Positions 7,905-16,609 of a DNA stretch of 64,000 bases are shown here, piece after piece. The notes under the pieces were generated by a model. That model ran no database searches, was not told where the DNA came from, and worked only from the letters and a program-made list of their open reading frames with translations. Source of the DNA: an uncultured Bacteroidales bacterium. Its GTDB lineage: Bacteria > Bacteroidota > Bacteroidia > Bacteroidales > Muribaculaceae. The stretch is from positions 124,464 through 188,463 of the forward strand of contig CADBBK010000004.1 of assembly GCA_902792895.1 (NCBI GenBank), written 5' to 3'. Numbering within the stretch: the stretch's first letter is position 1; the number at the start of each line of letters is the position of its first letter. Made by a program: the position numbers and the translations under genes.

Positions 7905-8344
7905 AAAACTATCTTTTTGTTGCCACGGCTCCCCGTTGCTGGCTGTTAGTTGATATTCGGTTGATACTCAGTCATAAAAAGAAGCGCAGGAGTCAGTTAT
8001 TGTCATTCGCCCTGTATATCAAATCTCCTGCATAGCCATCAGTTGTTGGCCGAGCAACGTTGAGCTCCACACTGAATATGCTTATTGCCATTGGCGGCGA
8101 ATCTACATATTCCACACGAGACATTCTGTTGCTTTATCCTTAATGCAAGATGTTGATATGGTCCAGGACAATGTGCCAATAAACGCCTTTCTTTATGTCT
8201 AAGGCTGACCGTCGGTCAGCGAATTGCTACTATAGAACATCTGCAAATTTAGTCACATTTTTCAAGTTCACCAAATTTCGTTGCAGATTCTAGAGAAGTA
8301 CTTCAGTTTTCCGTTTTTTGGGCCTATTGATGGGCCTTCGCTGC
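7905..8344. other. 440-bp intergenic region with relic sequence and a palindrome
   Basis: No convincing gene. On the minus strand short frames are seen, such as CGICRFAANGNKHIQCG with paired Cys, ending near 8047; these could be a zinc-finger relic (transposase-like) but have no start. A perfect inverted repeat, GCTGACC-GTC-GGTCAGC, lies at 8204-8220. At 8245-8278, AAATTTAGTCA and TCACCAAATTT repeat, in opposite orientations, the half-site seen upstream of the gene at 4536. Confidence 0.5.
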
Positions 8345-9958
8345 TTACTGGTAGAGGAAGCGTTTGATGGTTTTCTTCGGGGTTTTCTCGAAGGGGGTGT
8401 CCATGAGCTCCACTCTGGAGATCTTGCTGTAGACGGGAAGGGATTTGTTGGCGGCCTCACGGATCTGTCCCGGGATGGCTGCCTTGGTTTCTTCGTCTAA
8501 GCCGTCGGTGGGATAAACGAGGGCTACAATCTTGCCGCCGCGGTCCACCACGAGGCATTCTTCAACATATTGGCAGTTGGCCAGGACAGCCTCCACCTCT
8601 TCGGGATAGATGTTCTGACCTGAAGAGTTCAGGATCATCGACTTGATGCGGCCACGGATGAAGATGTTGCCCTTAGCGTCAATCACACCCAGGTCGCCGG
8701 TGCGGAACCATCCGTCCTCGGTAAACGATGCAGCAGTGGCTTCGGGATTCTTGTAATAGCCGATGGTGAGGTTGGGGCCCTTGGCTTGGATTTCGCCAGG
8801 CGTGTGCTGGGGGTCATCCGAGTCAATGCGGAGTTCGTGGACAGGCTTGCCGCAAGACCCAGGCACAAATTTGGTCCACCACTCATATCCCAGCAGCGGG
8901 CAGGCTTCGGTCATGCCATAGCCCACCGTATAGGGTAATCGAATCTTCTTGAAGAACTGCTCGGCCTCGGGGTTGAGTGCAGCGCCGCCCATGATGAAAC
9001 ATTCGACTGCTCCGCCGAAAGCCTCTATCATCTTTTTGCGGGCAGCCCGGTAGACCAAAGTCCTCAAACCAGGGATAGCCAATGGCATTTTTGCCTTCTC
9101 CATTGAGGGTTTGATGGCATTGGCATAGATTTTCTCCATCACCAGCGGCACCGTGACCACCATGTAGGGCTTGATATCGCGCATCGCCTTGAGCAGCGTG
9201 GTGGGCGACGGGGTCTTACCGAGGAAGTACACGGTGACACCGTCGACATTGGGATGGATAAACTCGATGGCCAGTCCGTACATATGGGCCAGCGGCAACA
9301 TCGAGACGATGGTTTGGCCGGGAGTATTCGGGAAATGAGCATTAGCAAAGTTGTCCGTATCGGACATCGCATTATAGGTGAGCATCACGCCCTTGGGGTT
9401 ACCCGTGGTTCCTGAGGTGTAATTGATGATAGCCACCTCATCGGCATTGTCGGTATCATAGGACACTTGCTCAGGGAACATTCCGTCGGGATGCTGCTCT
9501 GCAAAAGCCTTCTTGCGGTTTTCCCAGGCATCGGCCACTGCCTGATCCTGGTGCCACAGCAGGTTACCGTCCTTGACGTTGATAGCGGCCTTGAGATGAG
9601 GCATCTCTTCAGGTTTCTGCTTTGCCCAGATGTCATCATCAACAAACAGCAGGACACTGTCGGAGTGGTCCGTGAGGAGTGAAACAGTGTCTGGATGGAA
9701 ATCTGACAACAACGGGACAGCCACACGGCCATTGACATTGATTCCCCAGAACGTCATCGCCCAACGCGCCGAATTGCGTGCGCACAGAGCTATTTTCTCG
9801 CCCTTGCCGATTCCCGTCGTTTCAAAGAAGATACGGAAACGCTCAATATTGATAGCTAATTGTGCGTAGGTAAAGGAGTCGCCATTGTAGTCACACAGCG
9901 CTTTCTGCGTCCAATGTTCGCGGATAGTTTTTTCAAGATTCGAGAGATAGTGCCTCAT
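8345..9958 (-). CDS. AMP-forming acyl-CoA synthetase (long-chain fatty-acid-CoA ligase type)
   Basis: 537 residues. Such enzymes activate a carboxylic acid, usually a fatty acid, with ATP and CoA through an acyl-adenylate. The P-loop-like A3 motif INYTSGTTGNPKGVML is at about 190-205. VGYGMTEACPLL (A5), GWFRTGDLG (A7), then IRGRIKSMI (A8) and a C-terminal KTPKKTIKRF (A10 lysine) are all present. The start at 9958 is chosen because a TACTTTTG promoter box (9988-9995) lies inside the longer in-frame extension. It stands alone, followed by the relic region. The substrate cannot be fixed from sequence. Confidence 0.9.
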   Translation of the reverse strand: MRHYLSNLEKTIREHWTQKALCDYNGDSFTYAQLAINIERFRIFFETTGIGKGEKIALCARNSARWAMTFWGINVNGRVAVPLLSDFHPDTVSLLTDHSDSVLLFVDDDIWAKQKPEEMPHLKAAINVKDGNLLWHQDQAVADAWENRKKAFAEQHPDGMFPEQVSYDTDNADEVAIINYTSGTTGNPKGVMLTYNAMSDTDNFANAHFPNTPGQTIVSMLPLAHMYGLAIEFIHPNVDGVTVYFLGKTPSPTTLLKAMRDIKPYMVVTVPLVMEKIYANAIKPSMEKAKMPLAIPGLRTLVYRAARKKMIEAFGGAVECFIMGGAALNPEAEQFFKKIRLPYTVGYGMTEACPLLGYEWWTKFVPGSCGKPVHELRIDSDDPQHTPGEIQAKGPNLTIGYYKNPEATAASFTEDGWFRTGDLGVIDAKGNIFIRGRIKSMILNSSGQNIYPEEVEAVLANCQYVEECLVVDRGGKIVALVYPTDGLDEETKAAIPGQIREAANKSLPVYSKISRVELMDTPFEKTPKKTIKRFLYQ

Positions 9959-10114
9959 AATGTTATCGCATTTGGTTATATATTCACAAAAGTACAACAA
10001 ATCATTGAATAATTGCAGATTTCCGTCAAAAACTTTAATTATTTCACACCATAGGGGCTATTACAGCACCTTCCACCAGCCCATTCAGCGCGGCCTTCCT
10101 GCCGACATGCGCGG

Positions 10115-10636
10115 CTAAACATCTAATTCCAACCTCAGCACCCTAATCGGTCTGTCCTTTCCTTGGTATTGGTTCTCATCGATGCAGGTTTCACCTGTTG
10201 GAACAAAACCGCATTTCTCCATCACGCGGCCTGAAGCGGGATTGTCCACGAAGTGTCCGCTGATGAGCGACAGAATTACAGTCGTTTTGCGGATGTGGTC
10301 AAGCATCAGCCCCAAAGCCTCGGTGCAAATGCCTTGGTTCCAATAGACTTTTGCCACCCAATAGCCCACGATGGGCTCTCCATCGCGGGATGGCAGGTTG
10401 CAATCGCACGAGGGCCCATAGCCTATCGCCCCGATTGCTTCGCCTGTATCTTTCCACACAATCGCCCAAGTAGTATCGTTATTGAACACCGTGCGGATAA
10501 TCTCCAGGCTCTCTTCCACGCTTTTGTGCGGTGGCCAGCCAGCACGAGGTCCCACATCAGGGTCTGAAGCATACTTATAGAGTGCTTCGGCATCGCTCTC
10601 ACGCCACGGGCGCAACACTATTCTCTCATTTTCCAT
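10115..10636 (-). CDS. GNAT N-acetyltransferase, RimJ/RimL type
   Basis: 173 residues with the GNAT layout: N-terminal RIVLRPWRESDAEALYKYAS, central GEAIGAIGYG and YWVAKVYWNQGICTEALGLML (the acetyl-CoA-binding loop with degenerate R/QGxGxA), and C-terminal NPASGRVMEKCGF. Members of this group acetylate protein N-termini or small amines. It is the last of a minus-strand set: MerR/GyrI regulator, GNAT, GNAT, with only 12 nt between the two GNAT genes. The Met at 10636 is preferred over two codons further upstream. Confidence 0.85.
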   Translation of the reverse strand: MENERIVLRPWRESDAEALYKYASDPDVGPRAGWPPHKSVEESLEIIRTVFNNDTTWAIVWKDTGEAIGAIGYGPSCDCNLPSRDGEPIVGYWVAKVYWNQGICTEALGLMLDHIRKTTVILSLISGHFVDNPASGRVMEKCGFVPTGETCIDENQYQGKDRPIRVLRLELDV

Positions 10637-10648
10637 CATTGTCACGAT

Positions 10649-11101
10649 TCATTGATGTATGTACACTCTCGAAAGGTAGGGTTCACCATTGCCTTGAGCC
10701 ATACAGAGGAATTCCCAACCGTATCGCTCATAAAAGCCGGTATGGTTTGTCAACAGGTAAACCGAAGAGATTCCTTTTGTTCTCAAATCCACGACAGCCA
10801 TATTAAGCAGCCTCCCCGCAATCCCTTGACAACGGTAATCCTCTTCGGTGTAGACCGCGCACACATTGGGAGCCAAGTCTTTCCTGTCGTGGAAGTCATT
10901 TTCAATCACCCCTAAACCGCCGATGATCCGTCCCTCGTCAAGGCACAAATACCACCCATATTCAGTATCGTTGCTGAGGTAAGCCACCATACATTCAAGA
11001 TAGGCCTCACGGGGCACGTGCCACTTGGAATGGAACCAAGTTGCTGCTGCTTCCATTATCTCGGGCTTCTCTCGCAGTGTTATATACTTGTAGTCACACA
11101 T
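10649..11101 (-). CDS. GNAT N-acetyltransferase
   Basis: 150 residues from ATG 11101. GGLGVIENDFHDR, then NVCAVYTEEDYRCQGIAGRLL supplies the acetyl-CoA loop (R-x-Q-G-I-A), and the ending LLTNHTGFYERYGWEF is typical of GNATs. The upstream extension to 11161 is rejected because it reads through a perfect 11-bp inverted repeat (11128-11158). The gene lies between a MerR/GyrI-type regulator and a second GNAT, so it may be part of a small inducible acetylation unit; the substrate is unknown. Confidence 0.85.
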   Translation of the reverse strand: MCDYKYITLREKPEIMEAAATWFHSKWHVPREAYLECMVAYLSNDTEYGWYLCLDEGRIIGGLGVIENDFHDRKDLAPNVCAVYTEEDYRCQGIAGRLLNMAVVDLRTKGISSVYLLTNHTGFYERYGWEFLCMAQGNGEPYLSRVYIHQ

Positions 11102-11127
11102 CTGTCGTTTTCTGTATGGCTTTTCTA

Positions 11128-11158
11128 TTGTCTGCCCCAAATGCTGAGGGGCAGACAA
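11128..11158 (-). terminator. Perfect 11-bp inverted repeat between regulator and GNAT genes
   Basis: TTGTCTGCCCC and GGGGCAGACAA flank a 9-nt loop. On the minus transcript it sits between the regulator stop and the next start, with no clear U-tract after it. It could be an attenuator, a weak terminator or an RNA stabiliser. Confidence 0.45.
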
Positions 11159-11173
11159 CAACTGATAATTATT

Positions 11174-11971
11174 CTATCGGGATTTGGATAATTGAGAGCC
11201 ATTTTTCGGGGTCTTCCTGATTCCATGCACCATCAACGTAGCATGTGCGAGGATGACCAAATAACAGAAGGCTTCGGTGTAGGACTCATAGAAACGCTCA
11301 TAGGGACCGATATGCTTCATGCAGAGCGCCTTGGGTATGGCTGGCAGACGTTTAAACTGGATGATGTCGCTGCTGATGCCCATTTCCTCGACCTGTTCGC
11401 AATACTCGATGTCAATGTCTGTCGGTTTGAATTCCTTGTTGTGCTCGATGGTGAAACAGTAGCCAGGAGGCGGGCACTTGCAGCCCAGGCGTTGCATCTC
11501 GGGAGCTATCTTATTGACACACAAAGGTCCCAGGGCAGCGTAATCAGGGATTTCTTCACGATGACTTGCCACAATGATTTCTGGCAATGACTGAATGCTG
11601 AATTTTTCCATTGTCTTCATTTCTTTGCGAGAGTTCCTCCAGTCGAGCAGTCGTTCACGACGGGCTATCAGTTGCTGCAACTGCGCTTCCGTGTCCTTGA
11701 TCTTCGCGTCAAGTTGGCAGATGCTGGGGGTATGCGAATCGTCTTGGTACAGTTCCTTGATCTCGTCCAGCGTGAATCCAAGCCGTTGCAGATCGCGGAT
11801 GGCTTGCAGTTTCTGCATCTGGTCGATGCTGTAGTAGCGATATCCCGTCCACTTGTCCACCTCGTCAGGCAGGAGTAATCCCTTCAGCTCATAGTGACGC
11901 AAAGTCTTTACAGTAACCTGCATCAGCCTCGAGAACTCTCCAATTTTTAATTTTGTTTTCTTACTCATCAT
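11174..11971 (-). CDS. MerR-family regulator with GyrI-like ligand domain, C-terminus frameshifted
   Basis: 265 residues as read. The N-terminal MerR winged helix (KIGEFSRLMQVTVKTLRHYE, YRYYSIDQMQKLQAI) is followed by a coiled dimer helix (about 85-115) and a GyrI-like/BacTxR effector domain from about 125 (QSLPEIIVASHREE, IGPYERFYESYTEAF). After FCYL the sequence turns to unrelated residues. The expected ending, YVDGAWNQEDPEKWLSIIQI, is present in another frame and stops at 11169. So an indel near 11250-11270 has shifted the frame, possibly with loss of a few codons. Related regulators sense drugs or lipophilic ligands. It leads the two GNAT genes. Confidence 0.8.
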   Translation of the reverse strand: MMSKKTKLKIGEFSRLMQVTVKTLRHYELKGLLLPDEVDKWTGYRYYSIDQMQKLQAIRDLQRLGFTLDEIKELYQDDSHTPSICQLDAKIKDTEAQLQQLIARRERLLDWRNSRKEMKTMEKFSIQSLPEIIVASHREEIPDYAALGPLCVNKIAPEMQRLGCKCPPPGYCFTIEHNKEFKPTDIDIEYCEQVEEMGISSDIIQFKRLPAIPKALCMKHIGPYERFYESYTEAFCYLVILAHATLMVHGIRKTPKNGSQLSKSR

Positions 11972-12066
11972 CGTACGACATTCTGCTAAGCGAATACAAA
12001 ATTATGGTATGCCCCAAGGGACGAGTCAAGTTTCAACAATGGATTTAACACAAGTTTAACAGTTGT

Positions 12067-14205
12067 CTAATTCTTCATTCGCTGCTGCGCTTCCTTGCCT
12101 GCTCCTGTGCCTTTATACTTGCTGCGGGTGGCATTCAGGCGGTAGATGACGGTGAGCTGCAACTTGTGGGTCGAGTAACGGTTGTTCTGCTGAATCTTGT
12201 AATAGCCCATGTCGCCATACTCATTCATGTGGTTGCGCTGCAAGACGTCAAGCACAGCCGCACGCAGAGTGAGTGCCTTGTCCTTCAAGAAAGTCTTCTG
12301 CACCACAAGATTCAGACGCATGTTGTCGTAGTCATCGTAGAAGTTTAATTGATGACCATGCGAACGGAACATGAAGTTGATGTCAAAACGCCAATCGTGC
12401 TTCAGGCTGAACGTGTTGAAGGCATTCAACGTATAGACCGGTTTGTCGAAGTATGCCCTGCGCACACCTCCTGTCGCATGAGGATCTTCCAGGTCGAGAT
12501 AGAGATCCTGCTTCTCCACACCTGCTGTGGCGTTCAGCGACCAGATTCCCGCACGAGGAGTTACTGAGATATAGGCGCCAACGGTGTTGACGGGACGGTC
12601 GAGATTGATGTGCTTGATGAGCGCGGCATCATCGTCACTGACAAACGACCACTGGGTGATAACATGTTTACAACGGCCGTAAGAGGCCGACAGCATGAGC
12701 CATCGCCATGACACATTGAGCGTGAGGTCATGCAGACGCTCGTTCAGCAACTGCGAATTGCCTGCCTGCATCGAATAACGGCTGATGTAAGTAACGGCAT
12801 CGTTCATCGCAAAGAAACTGGGGCGGTTGGTCTTGAGGCTATAGGACAGTGCCGTCTGCACGTTGCCCAGACGTACGGAATAGGATGCCGTGGGGAAAAA
12901 CTCGTCCATGCTGCGATGCAGATAGTCACTGTTTTTGTCATCGGCATAGTCATACAGCGTGTGCTCATAACGCAGGCCCACACTTGCCTTACCCCATCGC
13001 TTGAAATCGGTACCATACTCAACAAAAGTGGCTATATTGTCCTCAGTTATGTCGGCATCGGTGTCGGCAATCGAGGGCTTGTCGATCCAATAGGTATTGT
13101 GGCGCCGTGCAAAGGTCATCTCGGTGCCAGCCTCCAACACTCCTTTCCACACAGGATATGAAAGCACCAGTTTGGTGGCATACAGGCGGCTTTCTGTACC
13201 CGAACCGCTGAGGACGAAATCATCATTCACCAGACTGTTCTCCACATTCTCGCGATCGGTATTGATTTCGGTGGACAGGAAATCAAAGTTGAAGTCGATG
13301 CCCAGTTTTCCAGCCGAGCCGTTGTAATAGGCGTTAGTGAGAATACCAAGAGGCTTTGTCTCCTTGCTCGTCTGCTCGGAGTAGAGATGGTCAATCCTCA
13401 CATCATTCTCAAACACATCCTCGTCATAGATGACCTTATTCGTGCCACCCAGGTAATGTGTCAGATCGGCGCGTACACCCACCGAGTGGTTGTCGCTGAT
13501 TTGCCAGTTGACACCCGCAGTATAGGTCAGTTGATTGTTTCTCCACGTCATCGTGTAAGGCCCTACCTGATGGAACAGCTTTGTCGTGTTGGTCGTCTCT
13601 TCCAGCCAGCTGTATTGGCGATAGTCCTGATGATAATACCACACACTGCCAAAGATATCCACATCCTTCATACGGTAGTTCAAGCCTAACTTCGCATTGG
13701 GTTTGTTGAAACCGTATCGCAGGTCCTGCTCATCAGTTACCGTCAAGTCGAGACTAAGGCCCTCGCCCTGCTGACGTTTGGTGCGGATGCGCACCACAGC
13801 CCTTACAGTGGCAGCATATTGCGCTCCTGGGTTGTTGATGACCTCCACATCACGGATATCCTCGCTGCGCAGACGTTTCAATTCACTCTCATCGCGCACC
13901 AGGCGTCCGTTAAGATAGATGAGCGGAATGCCCTTGCCCAGCACCTCGGGGCTATCTTCAGAGCCCGTCATTCCAGGCACTTTGACAAGCAATTCGCCCA
14001 GCGTGCCTGACGATGCCAGTGGAGTCCCCTCAACGCGTGTAATCATCGCATTTCCCTTCAGCCGGGTATTGGGAAGACCGCCCGTGACGACAAGCTCCCT
14101 CAACTCGGCCATCATGACAGCGGCCGGGATGGTGTCCTGCTCCTGTGCCCATGCCGTCAAGCATGCCACACATGCCACAATACCTATGAACAAACAACGT
14201 TTCAT
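12067..14205 (-). CDS. TonB-dependent receptor-like outer-membrane beta-barrel protein
   Basis: 712 residues from the Met at 14205. A signal peptide (MKRCLFIGIVACVACLTAWA) is followed by a plug domain: ELVVTGGLPNTRLKG, then LYLNGR-like IYLNGRLV, IRDVEVINNPGAQYAA, VVRIRTK. The rest alternates aromatic beta-strands as in an OMP_b-brl_3 barrel. The N-terminal CarboxypepD_reg domain usual in this family is missing. The end (SKYKGTGAG) matches the end of the receptor at 18162 (SKYRGTGAG), so the two are relatives. The start codon overlaps the stop of the upstream GNAT-zinc-ribbon gene by ATGA, which implies coupled translation. The substrate is unknown. Confidence 0.88.
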   Translation of the reverse strand: MKRCLFIGIVACVACLTAWAQEQDTIPAAVMMAELRELVVTGGLPNTRLKGNAMITRVEGTPLASSGTLGELLVKVPGMTGSEDSPEVLGKGIPLIYLNGRLVRDESELKRLRSEDIRDVEVINNPGAQYAATVRAVVRIRTKRQQGEGLSLDLTVTDEQDLRYGFNKPNAKLGLNYRMKDVDIFGSVWYYHQDYRQYSWLEETTNTTKLFHQVGPYTMTWRNNQLTYTAGVNWQISDNHSVGVRADLTHYLGGTNKVIYDEDVFENDVRIDHLYSEQTSKETKPLGILTNAYYNGSAGKLGIDFNFDFLSTEINTDRENVENSLVNDDFVLSGSGTESRLYATKLVLSYPVWKGVLEAGTEMTFARRHNTYWIDKPSIADTDADITEDNIATFVEYGTDFKRWGKASVGLRYEHTLYDYADDKNSDYLHRSMDEFFPTASYSVRLGNVQTALSYSLKTNRPSFFAMNDAVTYISRYSMQAGNSQLLNERLHDLTLNVSWRWLMLSASYGRCKHVITQWSFVSDDDAALIKHINLDRPVNTVGAYISVTPRAGIWSLNATAGVEKQDLYLDLEDPHATGGVRRAYFDKPVYTLNAFNTFSLKHDWRFDINFMFRSHGHQLNFYDDYDNMRLNLVVQKTFLKDKALTLRAAVLDVLQRNHMNEYGDMGYYKIQQNNRYSTHKLQLTVIYRLNATRSKYKGTGAGKEAQQRMKN

Positions 14206-15092
14206 TGTCTCCAACGTTTCAGCATGGGAAAGAAGCCTCGCATCATCTGGACGTATTCATCCCTGGTCATTGGCTTGGGCATCTGCTTATTGACCTCGTC
14301 AATAAACTGTGCACAGTGCTCTATCATCTCGTCCATGGTGCAGTCCTGCAGGAACTTGCCGTCCTTGAAGCAGTACTGGCAGTAGTCGAAGTTCGTGCTC
14401 CCGTCGGCATTCGTGCCGCAATCCTCATTCTTAGTGAGCGGCATGCCACAACTTTGGCAGAACTGAGGAAGCTGGCCCGGCAACAAGGTTTTCACCTTCT
14501 CGGGGAATGTCGCTTCATAGGCCTCGAAGGCCTCGGGGTTCTCGTCGGCGGCAAAGTAGCCCTTGGGTGGGCCATAGGTCGCCTCGGTGATGCCGTTCCT
14601 CTCCAGCCAGCCGGGGATGAGTTCTTGGGCAAGGAAATAAGGCACTTCGGCATCGCGCGGCTCGGCGTGATAATGAATCTTCAGCTTACTGGCCAAGTCG
14701 AAGCCCGCATGGCGATAGAAATCGATGTTACCCTCCATGCAAAGGAAGCCTATTCCAAGTTCACGCGCCTTGTCTAACGCATAGTTCAGCAGCTTGAGGC
14801 CATAGCCCTGACGCTTATAATCGGGATGGATGCTGATGGGGCCAAAGGTCCATGAGGGGCAATGTGTGCCGTCGTCAAGGACGAGTTCTGCCCTCGAGAA
14901 CATGATGTGGCCTATAATCCTGCCGCCTTCTTCCATGACGAGATCGAGCTCGGGGATAAAGTCGGGATTGCTGCGGTACTGGTTCAGCACATAATGCTCG
15001 GTGCAACCTGGACGATAAACGTTCCAGAAGGACTCACGGGTGAGATTCTCCACCTCACGGAAATCCTCGGGTTGTTCTAATCTGATATTCAT
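14202..15092 (-). CDS. GNAT acetyltransferase fused to a putative zinc-ribbon domain
   Basis: 296 residues. Residues 1-160 form a GNAT domain (GRIIGHIMFSRAEL, then FGPISIHPDYKRQGYGLKLL, the acetyl-CoA loop, and GIGFLCMEGNIDFYRHAGFD). Residues 211-296 are a Cys-rich module (FCQSCGMPL, DYCQYCFKDG, DCTMDEMIEHCAQF, LKRW) of the Zn_ribbon_2 type. The same module, nearly identical even in DNA, is at the N-terminus of the gene at 15805. The promoter at 15143-15174 fits this start. The downstream receptor gene overlaps by 4 nt. What is acetylated is unknown. Confidence 0.88.
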   Translation of the reverse strand: MNIRLEQPEDFREVENLTRESFWNVYRPGCTEHYVLNQYRSNPDFIPELDLVMEEGGRIIGHIMFSRAELVLDDGTHCPSWTFGPISIHPDYKRQGYGLKLLNYALDKARELGIGFLCMEGNIDFYRHAGFDLASKLKIHYHAEPRDAEVPYFLAQELIPGWLERNGITEATYGPPKGYFAADENPEAFEAYEATFPEKVKTLLPGQLPQFCQSCGMPLTKNEDCGTNADGSTNFDYCQYCFKDGKFLQDCTMDEMIEHCAQFIDEVNKQMPKPMTRDEYVQMMRGFFPMLKRWRQ

Positions 15093-15142
15093 AATGAAAC
15101 CCTTATGGCATTTTGAGATTTTTCTTCTTTAGTTTGCTGCAG

Positions 15143-15174
15143 CAAATTTACTGACAGTTACAGAAACTTCCAAA
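15143..15174 (-). promoter_or_regulatory. Bacteroidetes-type promoter for the GNAT-zinc-ribbon/receptor operon
   Basis: Read on the minus strand: TTTG (15174-15171), 20 nt, TAAATTTG (15150-15143). Both boxes match the consensus. The predicted leader to ATG 15092 is about 45 nt. Confidence 0.65.
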
Positions 15175-15190
15175 CAACTGGAGGCAATTG

Positions 15191-15808
15191 CTATATGGCT
15201 TTTATAACCTTTTGCAGTTCTTCCAGAAATCGGGCAGCGTGGCCACCGTCCATCTGCACATGATGGAACTGGAACGAGATGGGTAGCGTGACTTTTAGCC
15301 ACTTCTTGCGATACCGGCCCCACAGCACCATCGGGTTGCAGAACTGGTCGGTGTACTGGTTGACGATACAGTCGAGTTCAGTTGCCGTCATCGCCGATGT
15401 TCCTATCACCATGGCATCATCTACAAAGGTGCTCTGACACAAACTGCTTGCCGACTGAGTCAACGCCATATAGTCCCTGTTGAATTTCTCCAAGTCATCA
15501 CAATAGGGGACATCGCAAGAGTTGATGCCCCCATTGCAGTTGTTCACAATCACATTGATGGCGAGACGGTCATAGTTAAACAGTTGACCTTGCTCGGGCA
15601 AAGTATAGAATTCTTTAATCTGACTGGCAGCCTTCCCAATGCACCAGCACAGGAGCATGTTGAAACTCAGCCCTTTTCGCTTGGCAATCCTGTAGAGACA
15701 TGTGACGTCAAAGGTCTTGGTGAGCGTCACCATCGGCATGGGTGATGACATCCACAGTTCAAACGCCTTGGCCCGGCTGGTGTCCTTGGGGTTGACGACC
15801 TGTTTCAT
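15191..15808 (-). CDS. Chloramphenicol acetyltransferase-like protein
   Basis: 205 residues from ATG 15808. CAT-family features are seen in order: N-terminal SRAKAFELWMSS, MLLCWCIGKAAS, FYTLPEQGQLFNYDRLAIN, MVIGTSAMTATELDCIV-type region, and the C-terminal catalytic motif HHVQMDGGHAARFL (H-x3-DG). Intact CAT enzymes are about 210-220 residues, so this is near full length. The start overlaps the stop of the upstream gene in an ATGA, so the pair is one operon. Whether it acts on chloramphenicol cannot be told; many chromosomal relatives do not confer resistance. Confidence 0.88.
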   Translation of the reverse strand: MKQVVNPKDTSRAKAFELWMSSPMPMVTLTKTFDVTCLYRIAKRKGLSFNMLLCWCIGKAASQIKEFYTLPEQGQLFNYDRLAINVIVNNCNGGINSCDVPYCDDLEKFNRDYMALTQSASSLCQSTFVDDAMVIGTSAMTATELDCIVNQYTDQFCNPMVLWGRYRKKWLKVTLPISFQFHHVQMDGGHAARFLEELQKVIKAI

Positions 15809-16530
15809 CCGATCACAAAGCTGCGGGGATAGTAGTCGCTGTAGAAGCGGCCATCGGTTGCCGTGAACTTCAGCACGCAATAATTGGGATCAGTAACGCC
15901 GCCTGGATAGTATTCGGTGTCGCCATCCCGCCAGATCATCTCCTTGCTGGCTGCATCGGTCAACACTTCCATTGTGCCACGCAGCATCATGCCCTTGAAG
16001 CCGTCGGCATCGCAGAAATAAATGGATGCTTTGGGATTGGCCTTGTAATGGGCCACACGCAGGGAGAACGTGTTGGTGGTGAAATAAAATACCTTGATGC
16101 CCTCGCGCACACGAGGCGACAGCATGGCCTTGGTGCAAGGGAAGCCCTCCTCATCTACCGACGAGATAAAAGTGACGGGCAACGTGTCGGCCATCTTGGC
16201 AATCAGGTCTTTAACGCCCGCCAAGGCCGGATTTTCAGGGATGGCGTCGTTGATGGTCAACTCCTTGCGCCAGCGCTTCAAGTGAGGGAAATACATCTTC
16301 ATCTGGCCGATATATTCCTCCCTTGTGATAGGCTGCGGTAAGCCCTTGTTGACCTCGTTGACAAACTGGGCACAATGCTCTATCATCTCGTCCATCGTGC
16401 AGTCCTGCAGGAACTTGCCGTCCTTGAAGCAGTACTGGCAGTAGTCGAAGTTCGTGCTCCCGTCGGCATTGGTGCCGAGCAGTTCCTCGGTGAGCGGCAT
16501 ACCGCAGCTCTGACAAAATTTCTGTTCCAT
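15805..16530 (-). CDS. Zinc-ribbon domain fused to pyridoxamine-phosphate-oxidase-like domain
   Basis: 241 residues. Residues 1-88 are the Zn_ribbon_2-like module (FCQSCGMPL, DYCQYCFKDG, EMIEHCAQF, LKRW). From about 105 a split-barrel flavin-binding domain of the PPOX type follows (TLPVTFISSVDEEGFPCTKAM, FYFTTNTFSLRVAHYKANPK, GMMLRGTMEVL). Such domains bind FMN or F420-like cofactors and often act in redox or detoxification; no substrate can be given. A promoter lies at 16558-16589. It is the first gene of a two-gene operon with the CAT-like gene. Confidence 0.88.
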   Translation of the reverse strand: MEQKFCQSCGMPLTEELLGTNADGSTNFDYCQYCFKDGKFLQDCTMDEMIEHCAQFVNEVNKGLPQPITREEYIGQMKMYFPHLKRWRKELTINDAIPENPALAGVKDLIAKMADTLPVTFISSVDEEGFPCTKAMLSPRVREGIKVFYFTTNTFSLRVAHYKANPKASIYFCDADGFKGMMLRGTMEVLTDAASKEMIWRDGDTEYYPGGVTDPNYCVLKFTATDGRFYSDYYPRSFVIG

Positions 16531-16557
16531 TGTTTCTAAATTCTATTATTCTACCGA

Positions 16558-16589
16558 CAAAGTTATAAAGAATTATCGTTCATGTCAAT
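16558..16589 (-). promoter_or_regulatory. Bacteroidetes-type promoter for the PPOX/CAT operon
   Basis: On the minus strand ATTG (16589-16586, three of four consensus bases), 20 nt, then TAACTTTG (16565-16558). The leader to ATG 16530 is about 20 nt. Confidence 0.55.
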
Positions 16590-16609
16590 TCATTCACTCT
16601 AAAAAGCCA

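Noticed and set aside
10040-10115. Possible fourth gene-tail relic (HHRGYYST...) before the GNAT gene, and a similar GGCTATTACAG at 37426
   Set aside because: Only about a dozen bases agree and the RPTYLG end is absent; not enough to call a repeat.
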